Shown here: positions 52,016-60,778 of the stretch, piece by piece | How the letters are laid out: each line of letters opens with the position of its first letter | Numbering within the stretch: position 1 is the first letter of the stretch | DNA from: Rhodobacteraceae bacterium UBA6197 | Lineage (GTDB): Bacteria; Pseudomonadota; Alphaproteobacteria; Rhodobacterales; Rhodobacteraceae | Reading direction: 5' to 3' | Length of the DNA: 64,000 nt | NCBI GenBank assembly: GCA_002422085.1 | Contig: DISZ01000001.1 | Span: 282,848-346,847 of the forward strand | The notes under the pieces: model-generated | The model's input: the letters and a program-made list of their open reading frames with translations, nothing else | Databases searched by the model: none | Told to the model about the DNA's origin: nothing | Program-made: the position numbers and the translations under genes

Positions 52016-53361
52016 GACTGCCGCGCAGCCTTCAGGCTCGACTTGCGCTCTCGCTGGGGGTGTTGCTCACGCTTTTGTGGATCGCGGCAGCTTCGGTGAC
52101 GGCGGTGATCCTGCGGCATCAAATGGACGTGGTGTTCGACAGCGCGCTACAGGAAACCGCGCAGCGCATCCTGCCACTTGCCGCGGCGGATATCATTGAC
52201 CGGGACACCGATGGCGCAACCCGGCGGGTCGGCACAATTCGCGAACATGACGAGTTTTTCACCTATGTCGTCCGCGACGCGGCCGGGCACATCCTGCTAC
52301 AGTCCCACGCCGCCGATCCGGCGGCTTTCCCGGCCTACGACGGGTCGGGTTTTCGTCAGACCGCAACCCACAGGCTTTACAATGACGATGTGATGCAAGG
52401 CAGCATCCGCATCACCATTGCCGAGGCTTTGGATCACCGCGCCAGCATGGCGCGCGACATCCAGATGGGCCTCGGATTGCCGCTTCTGATCGTGATCCCG
52501 GTTGCGCTGTTGGCCATTGTTCTGGTCGTGCGTGCCGGTCTTGGGTCCTTGCGCCGCTTTCAGGAAAAGCTTGGGGCGCGCGGCGCGCGTGACCTGTCTC
52601 CGGTTCCCGCAGAGGGCATGCCTTCAGAGATTGCCCCGATCGCGGCCACCCTGAACGACCTGTTGGCGCGTCTGAAAGGCGCGTTTGAGGCTGAACGCAG
52701 CTTTGCCGCCAATGCCGCGCATGAGCTGCGAACCCCGCTGGCCGGGGCCATCGCACAGACGCAACGGCTGCAATCGGAAACCGATAGCCCCGCCACCCGC
52801 GCGCGCGCCGCCGAGATCGAAGCAACCCTCAAACGGCTCACCCGGCTCTCTGAACGCCTGATGCAGCTTGCGCGGGCCGAAGGCGGGCGGCTGCGGACGG
52901 ATCGACCGTCGGATCTGCGGCGTGTGGCGCAGATCATCATCGACGATATCGCCAGAACAACCACACCGGACCGCATCGTCCTGACGCTTCCGGCTGTGCC
53001 CGTGATGTCTGACCTTGATCCGGACGCATTTGGCATCCTGTGCCGAAATCTGGTCGAGAATGCCCTGCGGCATGGGTCAGGAACCGATCCGGTCGAGGTG
53101 ACTCTGGCGGCAAACGGACTGCTGAGCGTTTCGAACGAAAGCCCGGTCGTCCCGCCTCGGGCCTTGGCCAGCCTGACGGGCCGCTTCGAGCGCGCGGGCG
53201 CGCACACCGATGGCAGCGGGCTTGGCCTTGCCATTGTCGCCGCCATTGCCGAGCGGATCGGCAGCTCTCTTGTTTTGGCCTCGCCCCGCCCCGGATCAGC
53301 AACCGGCTTCGAAGCGCGCGTCAGACTTGTTGCAACCGATACGATTTCAAAATCAGCGTGA
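52012..53361 (+). CDS. QseC-like sensor histidine kinase
   Basis: This 449-residue protein has membrane helices at about 11-34 and 152-173, a periplasmic domain between them (about 35-151), a linker, HisKA with His237 in NAAHELRTPL, and HATPase (NLVENALRHG, SGLGLAIVAAIA). The periplasmic segment has no cofactor motif that I recognise. The ATG overlaps the regulator's stop as ATGA. Regulates with the partner the neighbouring electron-transfer genes (inference). Confidence 0.93.
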   Translation: MRLPRSLQARLALSLGVLLTLLWIAAASVTAVILRHQMDVVFDSALQETAQRILPLAAADIIDRDTDGATRRVGTIREHDEFFTYVVRDAAGHILLQSHAADPAAFPAYDGSGFRQTATHRLYNDDVMQGSIRITIAEALDHRASMARDIQMGLGLPLLIVIPVALLAIVLVVRAGLGSLRRFQEKLGARGARDLSPVPAEGMPSEIAPIAATLNDLLARLKGAFEAERSFAANAAHELRTPLAGAIAQTQRLQSETDSPATRARAAEIEATLKRLTRLSERLMQLARAEGGRLRTDRPSDLRRVAQIIIDDIARTTTPDRIVLTLPAVPVMSDLDPDAFGILCRNLVENALRHGSGTDPVEVTLAANGLLSVSNESPVVPPRALASLTGRFERAGAHTDGSGLGLAIVAAIAERIGSSLVLASPRPGSATGFEARVRLVATDTISKSA

Positions 53362-53902
53362 CGCGCAGCCCGCGGTGCCCGGTAGCGCCGTTCATGCCCC
53401 GAATGTCACTTTTCCGGCCCCAGTTCGGCACCGCCCGCGAGGAATGCGCCCGGCTACGGAAAGGCCGAAACGGAACCGCAACCTTGTTGTCGACCGGGAC
53501 AAGGCGCGCAGTGTCGCGCGCCACCTGCCAGCCGATCCTCGGGCGCGGTCCAAAGGCGGGGTCGGCGACAAGGCGCGCGGATGGCAGGTCAGAACCGTCC
53601 TGCCCCGCCCCGGATCATGCGCACCGACCCGGCCTCGGCCTGCCGGATGCGCGGCTCGTACGGACACCTGACCGCGACAGCGAAGGCCTTGCGCCAGAAA
53701 CCTGCACCACCCCGGCGATCCGCCTTTCGTCTCCAGACCATCGAAGGCATCCCTCAGGCGATATCGGGAAGGCTGGCAATTCGCGTCGATTGCGCGGGCT
53801 TGCCCACGTCAGGCCGTGCCCTCTCACCCGGAGTCGGGCCGAAAGGCAACCGGGTCCGGTCGGCGGCACCCCTTTGCCGGCGCGCCGCTGGCCGGGACCG
53901 GT
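53362..53902. other. Gene-free stretch
   Basis: 541 bp without a supported gene between the kinase and the convergent adenosine kinase gene. Frames open here are Arg/Pro-rich and lack start signals. No hairpin with a T-run was seen. The block CCAGCCGATCC and a nearby GGTCCAAAGGC also occur in the gap at 45852-46626, which hints at shared origin. Confidence 0.5.
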
Positions 53903-54889
53903 TCAGATCAACCCATGCCCGCGAAACATCGCCTTGACGTCAACCTCGGGCCGCGCGCCGAAATGGCTGATCACTTCCGAGGCTGCAAGGCAGCCCATCT
54001 TGCCCGCGACCGCCAACGATTGCCCGGTGGCAAAGCCGTAAAGAAAACCTGCGGCGAACTGATCGCCCGCCCCGGTCGCATCGACCGGCACCACCCGATG
54101 CACCGGCACCTCGACGCGTTCGCCCCGACCGATCAGCACCACATCGGCGCCCGAGCGGGTGCACACCACCATGCCGCATTCCGACGCGGCCTGCGTCAGC
54201 GCGCTTTCCAGATCGGTCTGATAGAGCGATTCCCATTCGTGATAATTGCCGATCACATAGTCCATCTCGTCCTTGACCAGACGGCGGAAACTGTCGCGGT
54301 GACGGTCCACGCAGAACGGGTCCGATAGCGCGATCCCGGTGCGCCCTCCACCCCGGTGACAGGCCTGCGATGCCTTCAGGAACGCCGCCTTGCCGTGGTC
54401 CTTGTCGAAAAGATAGCCCTCCAGAAACAGGATCTCGGCGTTTTCGGCCACTTCCAGCGGCACGTCTTCGGTGCTCAGATCGGCCGAGATCCCAAGGTAG
54501 GTGTTCATCGACCGCTCGCCGTCGGGGGTCACAAAGATCATGCTGCGCGAGGTCGGCAGATCGGCGCCCGCAACCGGCGGATTGACGAACTCGGTGCCCT
54601 CGGCCGCCATCGACTTGGCGTAGAACCGGCCCAGCGCGTCATCGCGCACCCGCCCGATAAACGCCGTCGTCAGCCCCAGATTTCCCAGCCCGGCCAACGT
54701 GTTGGCGACCGATCCGCCGGGCGCCTGCGTGCGCTCGTCCATCGCGGCATAAAGCGTCTCGGCGCGCTCGCGTTCGATCAGCTGCATGATCCCTTTCGAG
54801 ATCCCCATATGGTCCAGAAACGTGTCATCGGTCTGCGCCAGCACATCGACGATCGCATTGCCGATCCCGGCCACCTGATACTTCTTCAC
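53903..54889 (-). CDS. PfkB-family sugar/nucleoside kinase, adenosine kinase-like
   Basis: This 328-residue protein starts with GTG 54889 (VKKYQVAGIGNAIVDVLAQT), supported by GAGGAGA and by a 4-base GTGA overlap with the nth stop; the in-frame start at 54940 lies inside nth. N-terminal PfkB signature GGSVANTLAGLGNLG and C-terminal DATGAGDQFAAGFLYGFA (catalytic Asp) are present. In this order such genes are usually called adenosine kinase, phosphorylating adenosine to AMP with ATP. Ribokinase-type substrates are possible. Confidence 0.88.
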   Translation of the reverse strand: MKKYQVAGIGNAIVDVLAQTDDTFLDHMGISKGIMQLIERERAETLYAAMDERTQAPGGSVANTLAGLGNLGLTTAFIGRVRDDALGRFYAKSMAAEGTEFVNPPVAGADLPTSRSMIFVTPDGERSMNTYLGISADLSTEDVPLEVAENAEILFLEGYLFDKDHGKAAFLKASQACHRGGGRTGIALSDPFCVDRHRDSFRRLVKDEMDYVIGNYHEWESLYQTDLESALTQAASECGMVVCTRSGADVVLIGRGERVEVPVHRVVPVDATGAGDQFAAGFLYGFATGQSLAVAGKMGCLAASEVISHFGARPEVDVKAMFRGHGLI

Positions 54890-55530
54890 TGGGTCTTCTC
54901 CTCGTATTGGCAAATGTCGCGGATCGGACAGACCCCGCATCTGGGTTTGCGCGCGGTGCAGATATACCGGCCGTGCAAGATCAGCCAGTGATGCGCGTGG
55001 TGCTGATATTCGACGGGAACATTGTCTTCAATGGCGCGCTCGACCGCGTCCACATCCTTGCCGGGACAGATCCCGGTGCGGTTGCCGACCCGGAAGATAT
55101 GCGTATCGACCGCCTGCGCGGGATAGTGAAACCAGATGTTCAAGACCACATTCGCGGTCTTGCGCCCCACCCCCGGCAGGCTTTGCAAGGCGGCGCGCGA
55201 CGAGGGCACCTGCCCATCATAGTCATCGACCAGAATCCGGCTCAGGCGAATCACGTTCTTTGCCTTTTGCCGGAACAGGCCGATCGTCTTGATATGTTCG
55301 GTCAGCCCGGCCTCGCCCAGCGCCAGCATCTTTTCGGGCGTGTCGGCTAGCGCGAACAGCGCCCGCGTGGCGCGGTTCACCCCCGCATCGGTGGCCTGCG
55401 CCGACAGCGCGACCGCCACCAGCAGCGTATAGGCGTTCAGATGCTCCAGTTCGCCCTTCGGTTCGGGCTCGGCCGCCTGAAACCGGCCAAAGACCTCTTG
55501 CATGGAACGGTAATTCAACTGCTTTGTCAT
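54886..55530 (-). CDS. nth: Endonuclease III
   Basis: This 214-residue DNA glycosylase/AP lyase removes oxidised pyrimidines. The helix-hairpin-helix LPGVGRKTANVVLN holds the catalytic Lys, VDTHIFRVGNRTG holds the catalytic Asp, and the 4Fe-4S ligands CxxxxxxCxxCxxxxxC lie in CTARKPRCGVCPIRDIC. ATG 55530 gives the usual length; the frame is open to 55632. It is translationally coupled to the downstream kinase gene. Confidence 0.95.
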   Translation of the reverse strand: MTKQLNYRSMQEVFGRFQAAEPEPKGELEHLNAYTLLVAVALSAQATDAGVNRATRALFALADTPEKMLALGEAGLTEHIKTIGLFRQKAKNVIRLSRILVDDYDGQVPSSRAALQSLPGVGRKTANVVLNIWFHYPAQAVDTHIFRVGNRTGICPGKDVDAVERAIEDNVPVEYQHHAHHWLILHGRYICTARKPRCGVCPIRDICQYEEKTQ

Positions 55531-55681
55531 CGTCTTGGTATGCCCGCCGCCCGCCGCCCCGGCAAGAGCCCTGCGCATTTTGCGCCAAATTGGAGACAGT
55601 CTTTTTGCGTCATTAACCAGACATTTGCGCAATCCCGCGATGATCGGCCTTGGGTAAGGACGGTGGGAAAGGCAATTCGCG

Positions 55682-56611
55682 ATGGAGTATGGCTATTCAC
55701 CAAAAGCGGTGCACCATGATCCGATCCGGCGGCTCTGGTCACTTGCATTGGGCGCGGCCGCGCCCTGGCGCGTGCGCTCCAACCCCGAGACGACCGAACT
55801 GCGCGACGCGCGCCACCGTGTGCTGGCCCGCGGCAGGATGACCGCCGACGCGCCGGTGATCCTGAAGCGGCCGGGGGGCAGCACGCTGCGTCTTGACCCG
55901 GTCGAGATTGGCACGGGGTTTCACGCCATTCTCGCGTCCGAGCGGTTGCAACCGGGCGTGGTCTATTCGCAGGCCGAAACCGCCTTGGGCACGCGCCTCG
56001 GCGCCACACCCGAACAGATCGCGGATCTGCCCTGCCTTGCCACCGGGACGACAATTGCCACCGATGACGGGCCGCAGCCCGTCGATTGGCTGCGCCCCGG
56101 CGATCGGGTGCTGACCCGCGACAACGGCTACCAGCCTTTGCTCTGGCTGGCTCAGATGACCCTGCCGCGCGATTGCCCCGAAGCGGCGCGGCCGCTGACC
56201 ATCGCTCCGGCCACCTTCGGGGCCGAGTTGCCCGCCGCCCCGCTGACGCTGACACGCGGCCAGCGCATCGTGCTGGCGGGGCCCGAACTTGACCTCTGGT
56301 TTGGCGACTCCGAGGTGTCGGCACGCACCGATGAATTGCTGGCGGCCTCGGCCAGGGTCGCCGATGGCCAACGCCATTTCTACAGTCTGCTGTTTCGCGC
56401 GCCCGAGGTGATTCTGGCGGAAGGGCTCTGGGTCGAAAGCATTCAGGCCACGCCCGACTATCTGGCGCTCTTGCCAGACCGCACCCGCCACGCGCTGGCG
56501 CGGCAGATCTCGCCCGGCCACGGGCAGACCGTTCGCGCTTGGCTGAAGGATTGGGAAACCGCCCTGTTCGTGGCCGAGACCAAGGCCGGCAAGGCGCGCC
56601 TAGCCGCCTGA
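55682..56611 (+). CDS. Hint-domain protein with intact catalytic Cys
   Basis: This 309-residue protein has an N-terminal region of unknown fold (about 1-115) and a Hint domain opening at residue 118 (CLATGTTIATDDG, Cys118, then VDWLRPGDRVLTRDNG), with C-terminal Hint-like strands (ILAEGLWVESIQATPDY). It belongs to the Rhodobacteraceae free-standing Hint family, of unknown role. Contrast with the copy at 1457, which has lost its Cys. No signal peptide. A 26-bp tandem repeat begins 15 bp after its stop. Confidence 0.85.
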   Translation: MEYGYSPKAVHHDPIRRLWSLALGAAAPWRVRSNPETTELRDARHRVLARGRMTADAPVILKRPGGSTLRLDPVEIGTGFHAILASERLQPGVVYSQAETALGTRLGATPEQIADLPCLATGTTIATDDGPQPVDWLRPGDRVLTRDNGYQPLLWLAQMTLPRDCPEAARPLTIAPATFGAELPAAPLTLTRGQRIVLAGPELDLWFGDSEVSARTDELLAASARVADGQRHFYSLLFRAPEVILAEGLWVESIQATPDYLALLPDRTRHALARQISPGHGQTVRAWLKDWETALFVAETKAGKARLAA

Positions 56612-56625
56612 TCCGCCCGCCGACC

Positions 56626-56859
56626 AAACGCCACCGGACCCGCCCGACCCGCGCCGCCACCCGGCTCGCCCATCTGGCGCCGCCACCGGACCCGCCCGAC
56701 CCGCGCCGCCACCCGGCCTGCCCATCCGGCGCCGCCACCCGGCCTGCCCAACCCGCGCCGCCACCCGGCCTGCCCATCTGGCGCGGCCACCGGACCCGCC
56801 CGACCAGCGCCGCCACTCCGCCCGCCCGACCCGCGCCGCCACCCGGCCACGCGACCCGC
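56626..56859. repeat. Tandem repeat, nine 26-bp GC-rich units
   Basis: Nine units in exact 26-bp register (56626, 56652, 56678, 56704, 56730, 56756, 56782, 56808, 56834) share the core CGCCGCCACC followed by two alternating tails (GGACCCGCCCGACCCG or CGGCCTGCCCATCTGG types). Because 26 is not a multiple of three, no frame is kept, so it is not a coding repeat. Degraded half units flank it. The 360-bp space 56612-56971 otherwise holds no gene. Confidence 0.85.
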
Positions 56860-56971
56860 CCAACCCGCACCCCCGGTCACCCCCGTCTACTCCCACCCGC
56901 ACAATGCACAGCTTTCGGGTCGCACACTGTGCCCCGAGCGCCTATCTTGCCCTCAGGACAGGAGCGTAGGC

Positions 56972-57811
56972 ATGACCACACCCGAAGACAGCTATCATTA
57001 CCAGGTGATCGCCCGTGCGCTGAACCGGATAGATGCCGCGGGAACCGCGCCGCTGCCTCTGGCCAGCCTAGCCGCCTCTCTCGACATGAGCCCGGCGCAT
57101 TTTCAAAAGGTGTTTTCGGCCTGGGTCGGGGTATCGCCGAAACGCTATCAGCAATATCTCTCGCTCGACCTTGCGCGCGACCTCCTGGCCCAGCGTCTGC
57201 CGCTTGAGGCGGTGGCCGACCATGCCGGCCTTTCGGGTGCCAGCCGCCTGCACGATCTGTTCTTGCGGTGGGAGGCAATGAGCCCCGGCGATTACGCCAA
57301 GGGTGGCGCCGGGCTGACCATCCGCACCGGCTGGTTTGCGTCGCCCTTTGGCGAGGTGCTGGCGATGGGCACCACGCGCGGCCTCTGCGGGCTGGCCTTC
57401 GCCGCCGAACTGGGGCGCGAGGCCGCCGAGGCCGACCTGACCGCGCGCTGGCCCGCCGCCCGCTACACCGAGGACGCAGCCGCCCTTGCCCCATGGGTCG
57501 CGGCGGCGCTGGGTCAGCGTGGCGACACTGCGCTGCATCTGATCGGCGCGCCGTTTCAGATCAAGGTCTGGGAGGCGCTGCTGCAGATTCCCTCGGGCCA
57601 TGTCACCACCTATTCCGAGATCGCCGGCGCAATCGGCCACCCGCGCGCGGTGCGCGCCGTCGGCACGGCGGTCGGGCGCAACCCGGTGGCTTTCCTGATC
57701 CCCTGTCACCGCGCCTTGCGCAAATCGGGCGGGCTTGGCGGCTATCACTGGGGCCTTCCGGTCAAGCGCGCGATGCTGGCTTGGGAAAGCGCGCGCCGCG
57801 AGGCCGGATAA
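56972..57811 (+). CDS. Ada-like O6-methylguanine-DNA methyltransferase with AraC-type HTH
   Basis: This 279-residue protein has an AraC-type helix-turn-helix region at about 25-110 (SLDMSPAHFQKVFSAWVGVSPKRY) fused to a methyltransferase domain at about 115-279, with the acceptor site IPCHRALRK (Cys) preceded by VGRNPVAF, and HVTTYSEIAGAIG. It repairs O6-alkylguanine by suicidal alkyl transfer. Unlike full-length Ada, the N-terminal Zn-Cys phosphotriester domain is missing, so response to methylphosphotriesters is unlikely. ATG 56972 follows AGGAG. Confidence 0.93.
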   Translation: MTTPEDSYHYQVIARALNRIDAAGTAPLPLASLAASLDMSPAHFQKVFSAWVGVSPKRYQQYLSLDLARDLLAQRLPLEAVADHAGLSGASRLHDLFLRWEAMSPGDYAKGGAGLTIRTGWFASPFGEVLAMGTTRGLCGLAFAAELGREAAEADLTARWPAARYTEDAAALAPWVAAALGQRGDTALHLIGAPFQIKVWEALLQIPSGHVTTYSEIAGAIGHPRAVRAVGTAVGRNPVAFLIPCHRALRKSGGLGGYHWGLPVKRAMLAWESARREAG

Positions 57812-57951
57812 CGCGCCACTCGCGTTTGCATCGCTGCCTTGTGATAGGCGAAAACCCGCCCGCGCTTGCTCTGGCATGGCACATTCCCCACCAGCTTTGC
57901 TATGATCCGCGCAATATCCGGCAACGGATGGTCACAAACGAGGCATCGTAG

Positions 57952-58620
57952 ATGAACGTGAAATTTCCCCTGATCCTGGCGGTAACCGGCCTGTTCGGCC
58001 TGTCAGCCTGCACCGACCCCTATGCCAGCGGCACCCCCACCGGCACCAGCCCGAATTCCAATGCCCAAGGCGGCGCCGTGACCGGCGCGCTGATCGGCGG
58101 TGTTTTCGGCGCCACCCGCAAGGGCGATGACAAGCTGGCCAAGGCCGCGGCCGGCGCCATCGTCGGCGGTCTGATCGGCGGTGCCATCGGCGCGCAGCTT
58201 GACAAGCAGGCGGCCGAGTTGAATCGCGACATCGGCGGCAATGGCGTCTCGGTCGTCAATACCGGCTCCGAGTTGATCGTGACCATGCCGCAAGACGTGC
58301 TGTTCGCGACTGACAGCGCCACCCTGCGCCCCGATCTTCAGCGCGACCTCTACACTCTTGCGGGCAGCATCAACCGCTACCCCGATACCCGCGTCGAAGT
58401 GATCGGCCATACCGACAACACCGGCAGCGCCTCCTATAACCAGCAATTGTCGCAGCAGCGCGCCAATACGGTGGCCAATGTTCTGGTCGGGGCGGGCGTT
58501 CCGTCGTCCCGCGTCGTATCCTACGGCCGTGGCGAAGATCAGCCCGTCGCCTCGAACCTCACCGCCGAAGGTCGCGCCGCCAACCGCCGGGTCGAGTTCA
58601 TCATCCGCCCGAACCGCTGA
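57952..58620 (+). CDS. OmpA-family lipoprotein with glycine-zipper segment
   Basis: This 222-residue protein has a lipobox LSAC at 17-20 (Cys20), a low-complexity linker, a glycine-zipper segment at about 41-83 (GGAVTGALIGGVFGA, GGLIGGAIGAQLD) and a C-terminal OmpA/MotB peptidoglycan-binding domain at about 110-222 (VEVIGHTDNTGSASYNQQLS with the binding Asp and Arg). It is likely anchored in the outer membrane and links it to the cell wall (Pal/YiaD type). A good terminator follows. Confidence 0.93.
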   Translation: MNVKFPLILAVTGLFGLSACTDPYASGTPTGTSPNSNAQGGAVTGALIGGVFGATRKGDDKLAKAAAGAIVGGLIGGAIGAQLDKQAAELNRDIGGNGVSVVNTGSELIVTMPQDVLFATDSATLRPDLQRDLYTLAGSINRYPDTRVEVIGHTDNTGSASYNQQLSQQRANTVANVLVGAGVPSSRVVSYGRGEDQPVASNLTAEGRAANRRVEFIIRPNR

Positions 58621-58636
58621 TCGGGATAAATACCTG

Positions 58637-58663
58637 AAAGGCCGGGCCGCGCGCCCGGCCTTT
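58637..58663 (+). terminator. Terminator of the OmpA-family gene
   Basis: AAAGGCCGGGC (58637-58647) and GCCCGGCCTTT (58653-58663) pair perfectly around CGCGC, just after the stop, ending in TTTCC. Confidence 0.85.
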
Positions 58664-58684
58664 CCTGTTGTGCAGCCGCCAAGG

Positions 58685-58703
58685 TGGTCATATCTTTTGA
58701 CCA
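58685..58703. promoter_or_regulatory. Inverted repeat upstream of the FadR-type regulator
   Basis: TGGTCA (58685-58690) and TGACCA (58698-58703) flank 7 bases (TGGTCA-N7-TGACCA), ending 12 bases before the ATG. TGGT...ACCA arms are usual for FadR/PdhR/LldR-type GntR proteins, so autoregulation is plausible. Confidence 0.55.
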
Positions 58704-58715
58704 AGGGGGGATGCC

Positions 58716-59489
58716 ATGCCGTTCCAGAAAATCGAATCCGAAAAGCTTGCTCTGGCCGTCGTTCACCAGATCGAAGAACTGATCTTGCAGGGCATCTTGC
58801 GCCCCGGCGAACGCCTGCCCTCGGAACGTGAACTGTCCGAACGCCTTGGCGTCTCGCGCCCGTCGCTGCGCGAAGCCGTCGCCGATCTGCAAGAGGCGGG
58901 GCTTTTGACCACCCGCGCCGGGGCCGGGATCTTTGTCGCCGAGGTTCTGGGCTCGGCGTTCTCGCCGGCGCTGATCCGGCTTTTCTCGGGCAGCGAACAG
59001 GCGGTGTTCGACTATGTTTCCTTTCGCCGCGACATGGAGGCACTGGCCGCCGAACGCGCCGCCCGGCTGGCCTCGGACACGGACCTGATGGTCATCGATA
59101 CGCTGTTCACCCGGATGGAGGCGGCGCATCAAAAGCGCAACCCCACCGACGAGGCCGAACTGGATGCGCAGTTTCACATGGCGATCATCGAGGCCAGCCA
59201 TAACGTCATCATGCTGCACATGATGCGCGCGATGTTCGAAATGCTGCGCGAGGGGGTGTTTTACAATCGCGCCGCGATGTTTCGCCAGCGCACCACCCGC
59301 GATGACCTTCTGGAACAGCATCGCGCGATCAACACCGCCGTGCAGGCCCGCGACCCGATGGCGGCCCGTGCGGCCGTGGCGGCGCATATGGACTATGTCG
59401 AAGCCTCGCTGACCGATCAGCGCAAGGCTGACCGCAACGAATCCCTCGCCCGCTTGCGCCTGCGGCAGGAAGGCGATCGCAGCGCCTGA
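58716..59489 (+). CDS. FadR/PdhR-type GntR transcriptional regulator
   Basis: This 257-residue protein has an N-terminal winged HTH at about 8-72 (LPSERELSERLGVSRPSLREAVADLQEAGLL) and a C-terminal FCD domain at about 95-230 with metal-ligand candidates in DAQFHMAII, EQHRAI and AAHMDY. It most resembles regulators of organic-acid metabolism (PdhR, LldR); the ligand is unknown. ATG 58716 is 5 bases after GGGGGG. It converges on the ATP-synthase operon, with a shared terminator between. Confidence 0.9.
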   Translation: MPFQKIESEKLALAVVHQIEELILQGILRPGERLPSERELSERLGVSRPSLREAVADLQEAGLLTTRAGAGIFVAEVLGSAFSPALIRLFSGSEQAVFDYVSFRRDMEALAAERAARLASDTDLMVIDTLFTRMEAAHQKRNPTDEAELDAQFHMAIIEASHNVIMLHMMRAMFEMLREGVFYNRAAMFRQRTTRDDLLEQHRAINTAVQARDPMAARAAVAAHMDYVEASLTDQRKADRNESLARLRLRQEGDRSA

Positions 59490-59511
59490 CCGGCGCGCCC
59501 CGGAACAGAAA

Positions 59512-59537
59512 AACCCGGCCCCTCGCAAGGCCGGGTT
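59512..59537. terminator. Bidirectional terminator between the GntR gene and atpF
   Basis: AACCCGGCC (59512-59520) and GGCCGGGTT (59529-59537) form a 9-bp stem with an 8-nt loop, with TTGATTTT on one side and TTTTTC on the other when read on the minus strand. Confidence 0.8.
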
Positions 59538-59574
59538 CTTGATTTTCGGTCGGCCAGCGCCGCGCTTGGCGGAA

Positions 59575-60132
59575 CTAGTGCAGACGCGTCTCGACGTCGC
59601 CGATGCTCGCGTCGATCAGGCCCGCCTGATCCTTCGCGCTCATCTGCTTGCGCAACAGCTCGCCCGCCGCAGCCACGGCCACGCTCACGGCGCGGTCCTT
59701 GACTTCGCGCAGCGCCGCGGCTTCGGCCGAGGCGATCTGCTCTTCGGCGGCTTTCAGGCGCCGCGCGATCGAGACCTTGAGGTCGGCTTTCGCCTGCTCG
59801 GCCGCCACGACCGCGTCGCGCTTGGCGACGGCGACGATCTGGCCGGCCTGCTCTTGCACTTCGCGCTGCTTGCGCTCGTAGCCCGACAGGATGCTCTGCG
59901 CTTCTTCGCGCAGCGCCCGCGCCGCTTCCAGATCCGACTTGATGCCCGCCGCCCGCTTGTCCAGCAGGCCGCCCAGCATCGCCGGAACCTTGAAATGGAA
60001 CAGCACCGCGACGAACAGCAAGAACGCCAGCGTCACCACGAAATCGGTGCTGTGCAGCGAAAAGAACGGCCCCGTAGCGGCCAGGGCAGGCGATCCGGCC
60101 AGCATCAGGATGAAGGAAAGTTTTTTCATCAT
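59575..60132 (-). CDS. atpF: ATP synthase F0 subunit b
   Basis: This 185-residue protein has a leading hydrophobic stretch, one membrane helix at about 31-47 (TLAFLLFVAVLFHFKVP) and a long charged helical stalk. It is the peripheral-stalk subunit that holds F1 against F0. In photosynthetic and related alphaproteobacteria b and b' are separate genes, as here; this copy is the last gene of the operon and lies one base after b'. Two adjacent ATG codons could start it. Confidence 0.93.
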   Translation of the reverse strand: MMKKLSFILMLAGSPALAATGPFFSLHSTDFVVTLAFLLFVAVLFHFKVPAMLGGLLDKRAAGIKSDLEAARALREEAQSILSGYERKQREVQEQAGQIVAVAKRDAVVAAEQAKADLKVSIARRLKAAEEQIASAEAAALREVKDRAVSVAVAAAGELLRKQMSAKDQAGLIDASIGDVETRLH

Positions 60133-60133
60133 C

Positions 60134-60700
60134 TCACCCTTTCAACCGGGCCGAAACGGCGGCTGCCACGGCTTTGGCATCGACCTTGCCCCCCAGCGCC
60201 GCCACGATATCGGCGGCGGTGACCTTGGCGACGTTTTCCACCGCTTCCAGCGCGCCGGCACGAACCTCGTTGATCCGGGCTTCCGATTCCGCGGCACGGG
60301 CGCCGATTTCGGCATCCGCATGCGCGGTCGCAACGGCCAGATCCTTCTGGATCTCGGCCTTGGCCCCGGCGACGATCTTTTGCGCCTGCGTGCGGGCGTC
60401 GGCAAGGGCGCGTTCATACGCGGCCTCGGCGTCCTTCGCCTTCAGCTTGTAGTCTTCGGCAGCGGTCAGATCTCCGGTAATGGTGCCCTGACGATCCGCC
60501 AGCACCGCGCTGATGCGCGGCAGGGCGATGCGGGTCAGCACCCACCAGATTAGCGCAAGCGTGACCAGCAACCAGAAGATCTGGTTGGGAAAGCTTGCAA
60601 AGTCCAGCTGCGGCATGCCAGCGGATTGCGCTGCATGGCCAGCCGCCTCGGCGGCGCCATGCGCCACATCAGCCGCTACGTCGTGCGTTTCAGTTGCCAT
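60134..60700 (-). CDS. ATP synthase F0 subunit b'
   Basis: This 188-residue protein starts MATETHDVAADVAHGAAEAA, has a membrane helix at about 38-58 (FWLLVTLALIWWVLTRIALPRIS) and a long alanine-rich stalk ending AAAVSARLKG. The divergent b-type partner of atpF. One base separates the two genes. Confidence 0.92.
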   Translation of the reverse strand: MATETHDVAADVAHGAAEAAGHAAQSAGMPQLDFASFPNQIFWLLVTLALIWWVLTRIALPRISAVLADRQGTITGDLTAAEDYKLKAKDAEAAYERALADARTQAQKIVAGAKAEIQKDLAVATAHADAEIGARAAESEARINEVRAGALEAVENVAKVTAADIVAALGGKVDAKAVAAAVSARLKG

Positions 60701-60778
60701 GTCGTCCCCCTGGACCCTTCAAGATACCGGATGGGCCCACCATGGGGGCCCACCCGACCGCAAGGATGCGTGAAAGGA

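Noticed and set aside
55527..56870. Gly/Arg-rich minus-strand frame over the 26-bp repeats
   Set aside because: The repeat unit is not a multiple of three, so the apparent repeated protein changes frame content; it is also opposite the Hint gene.
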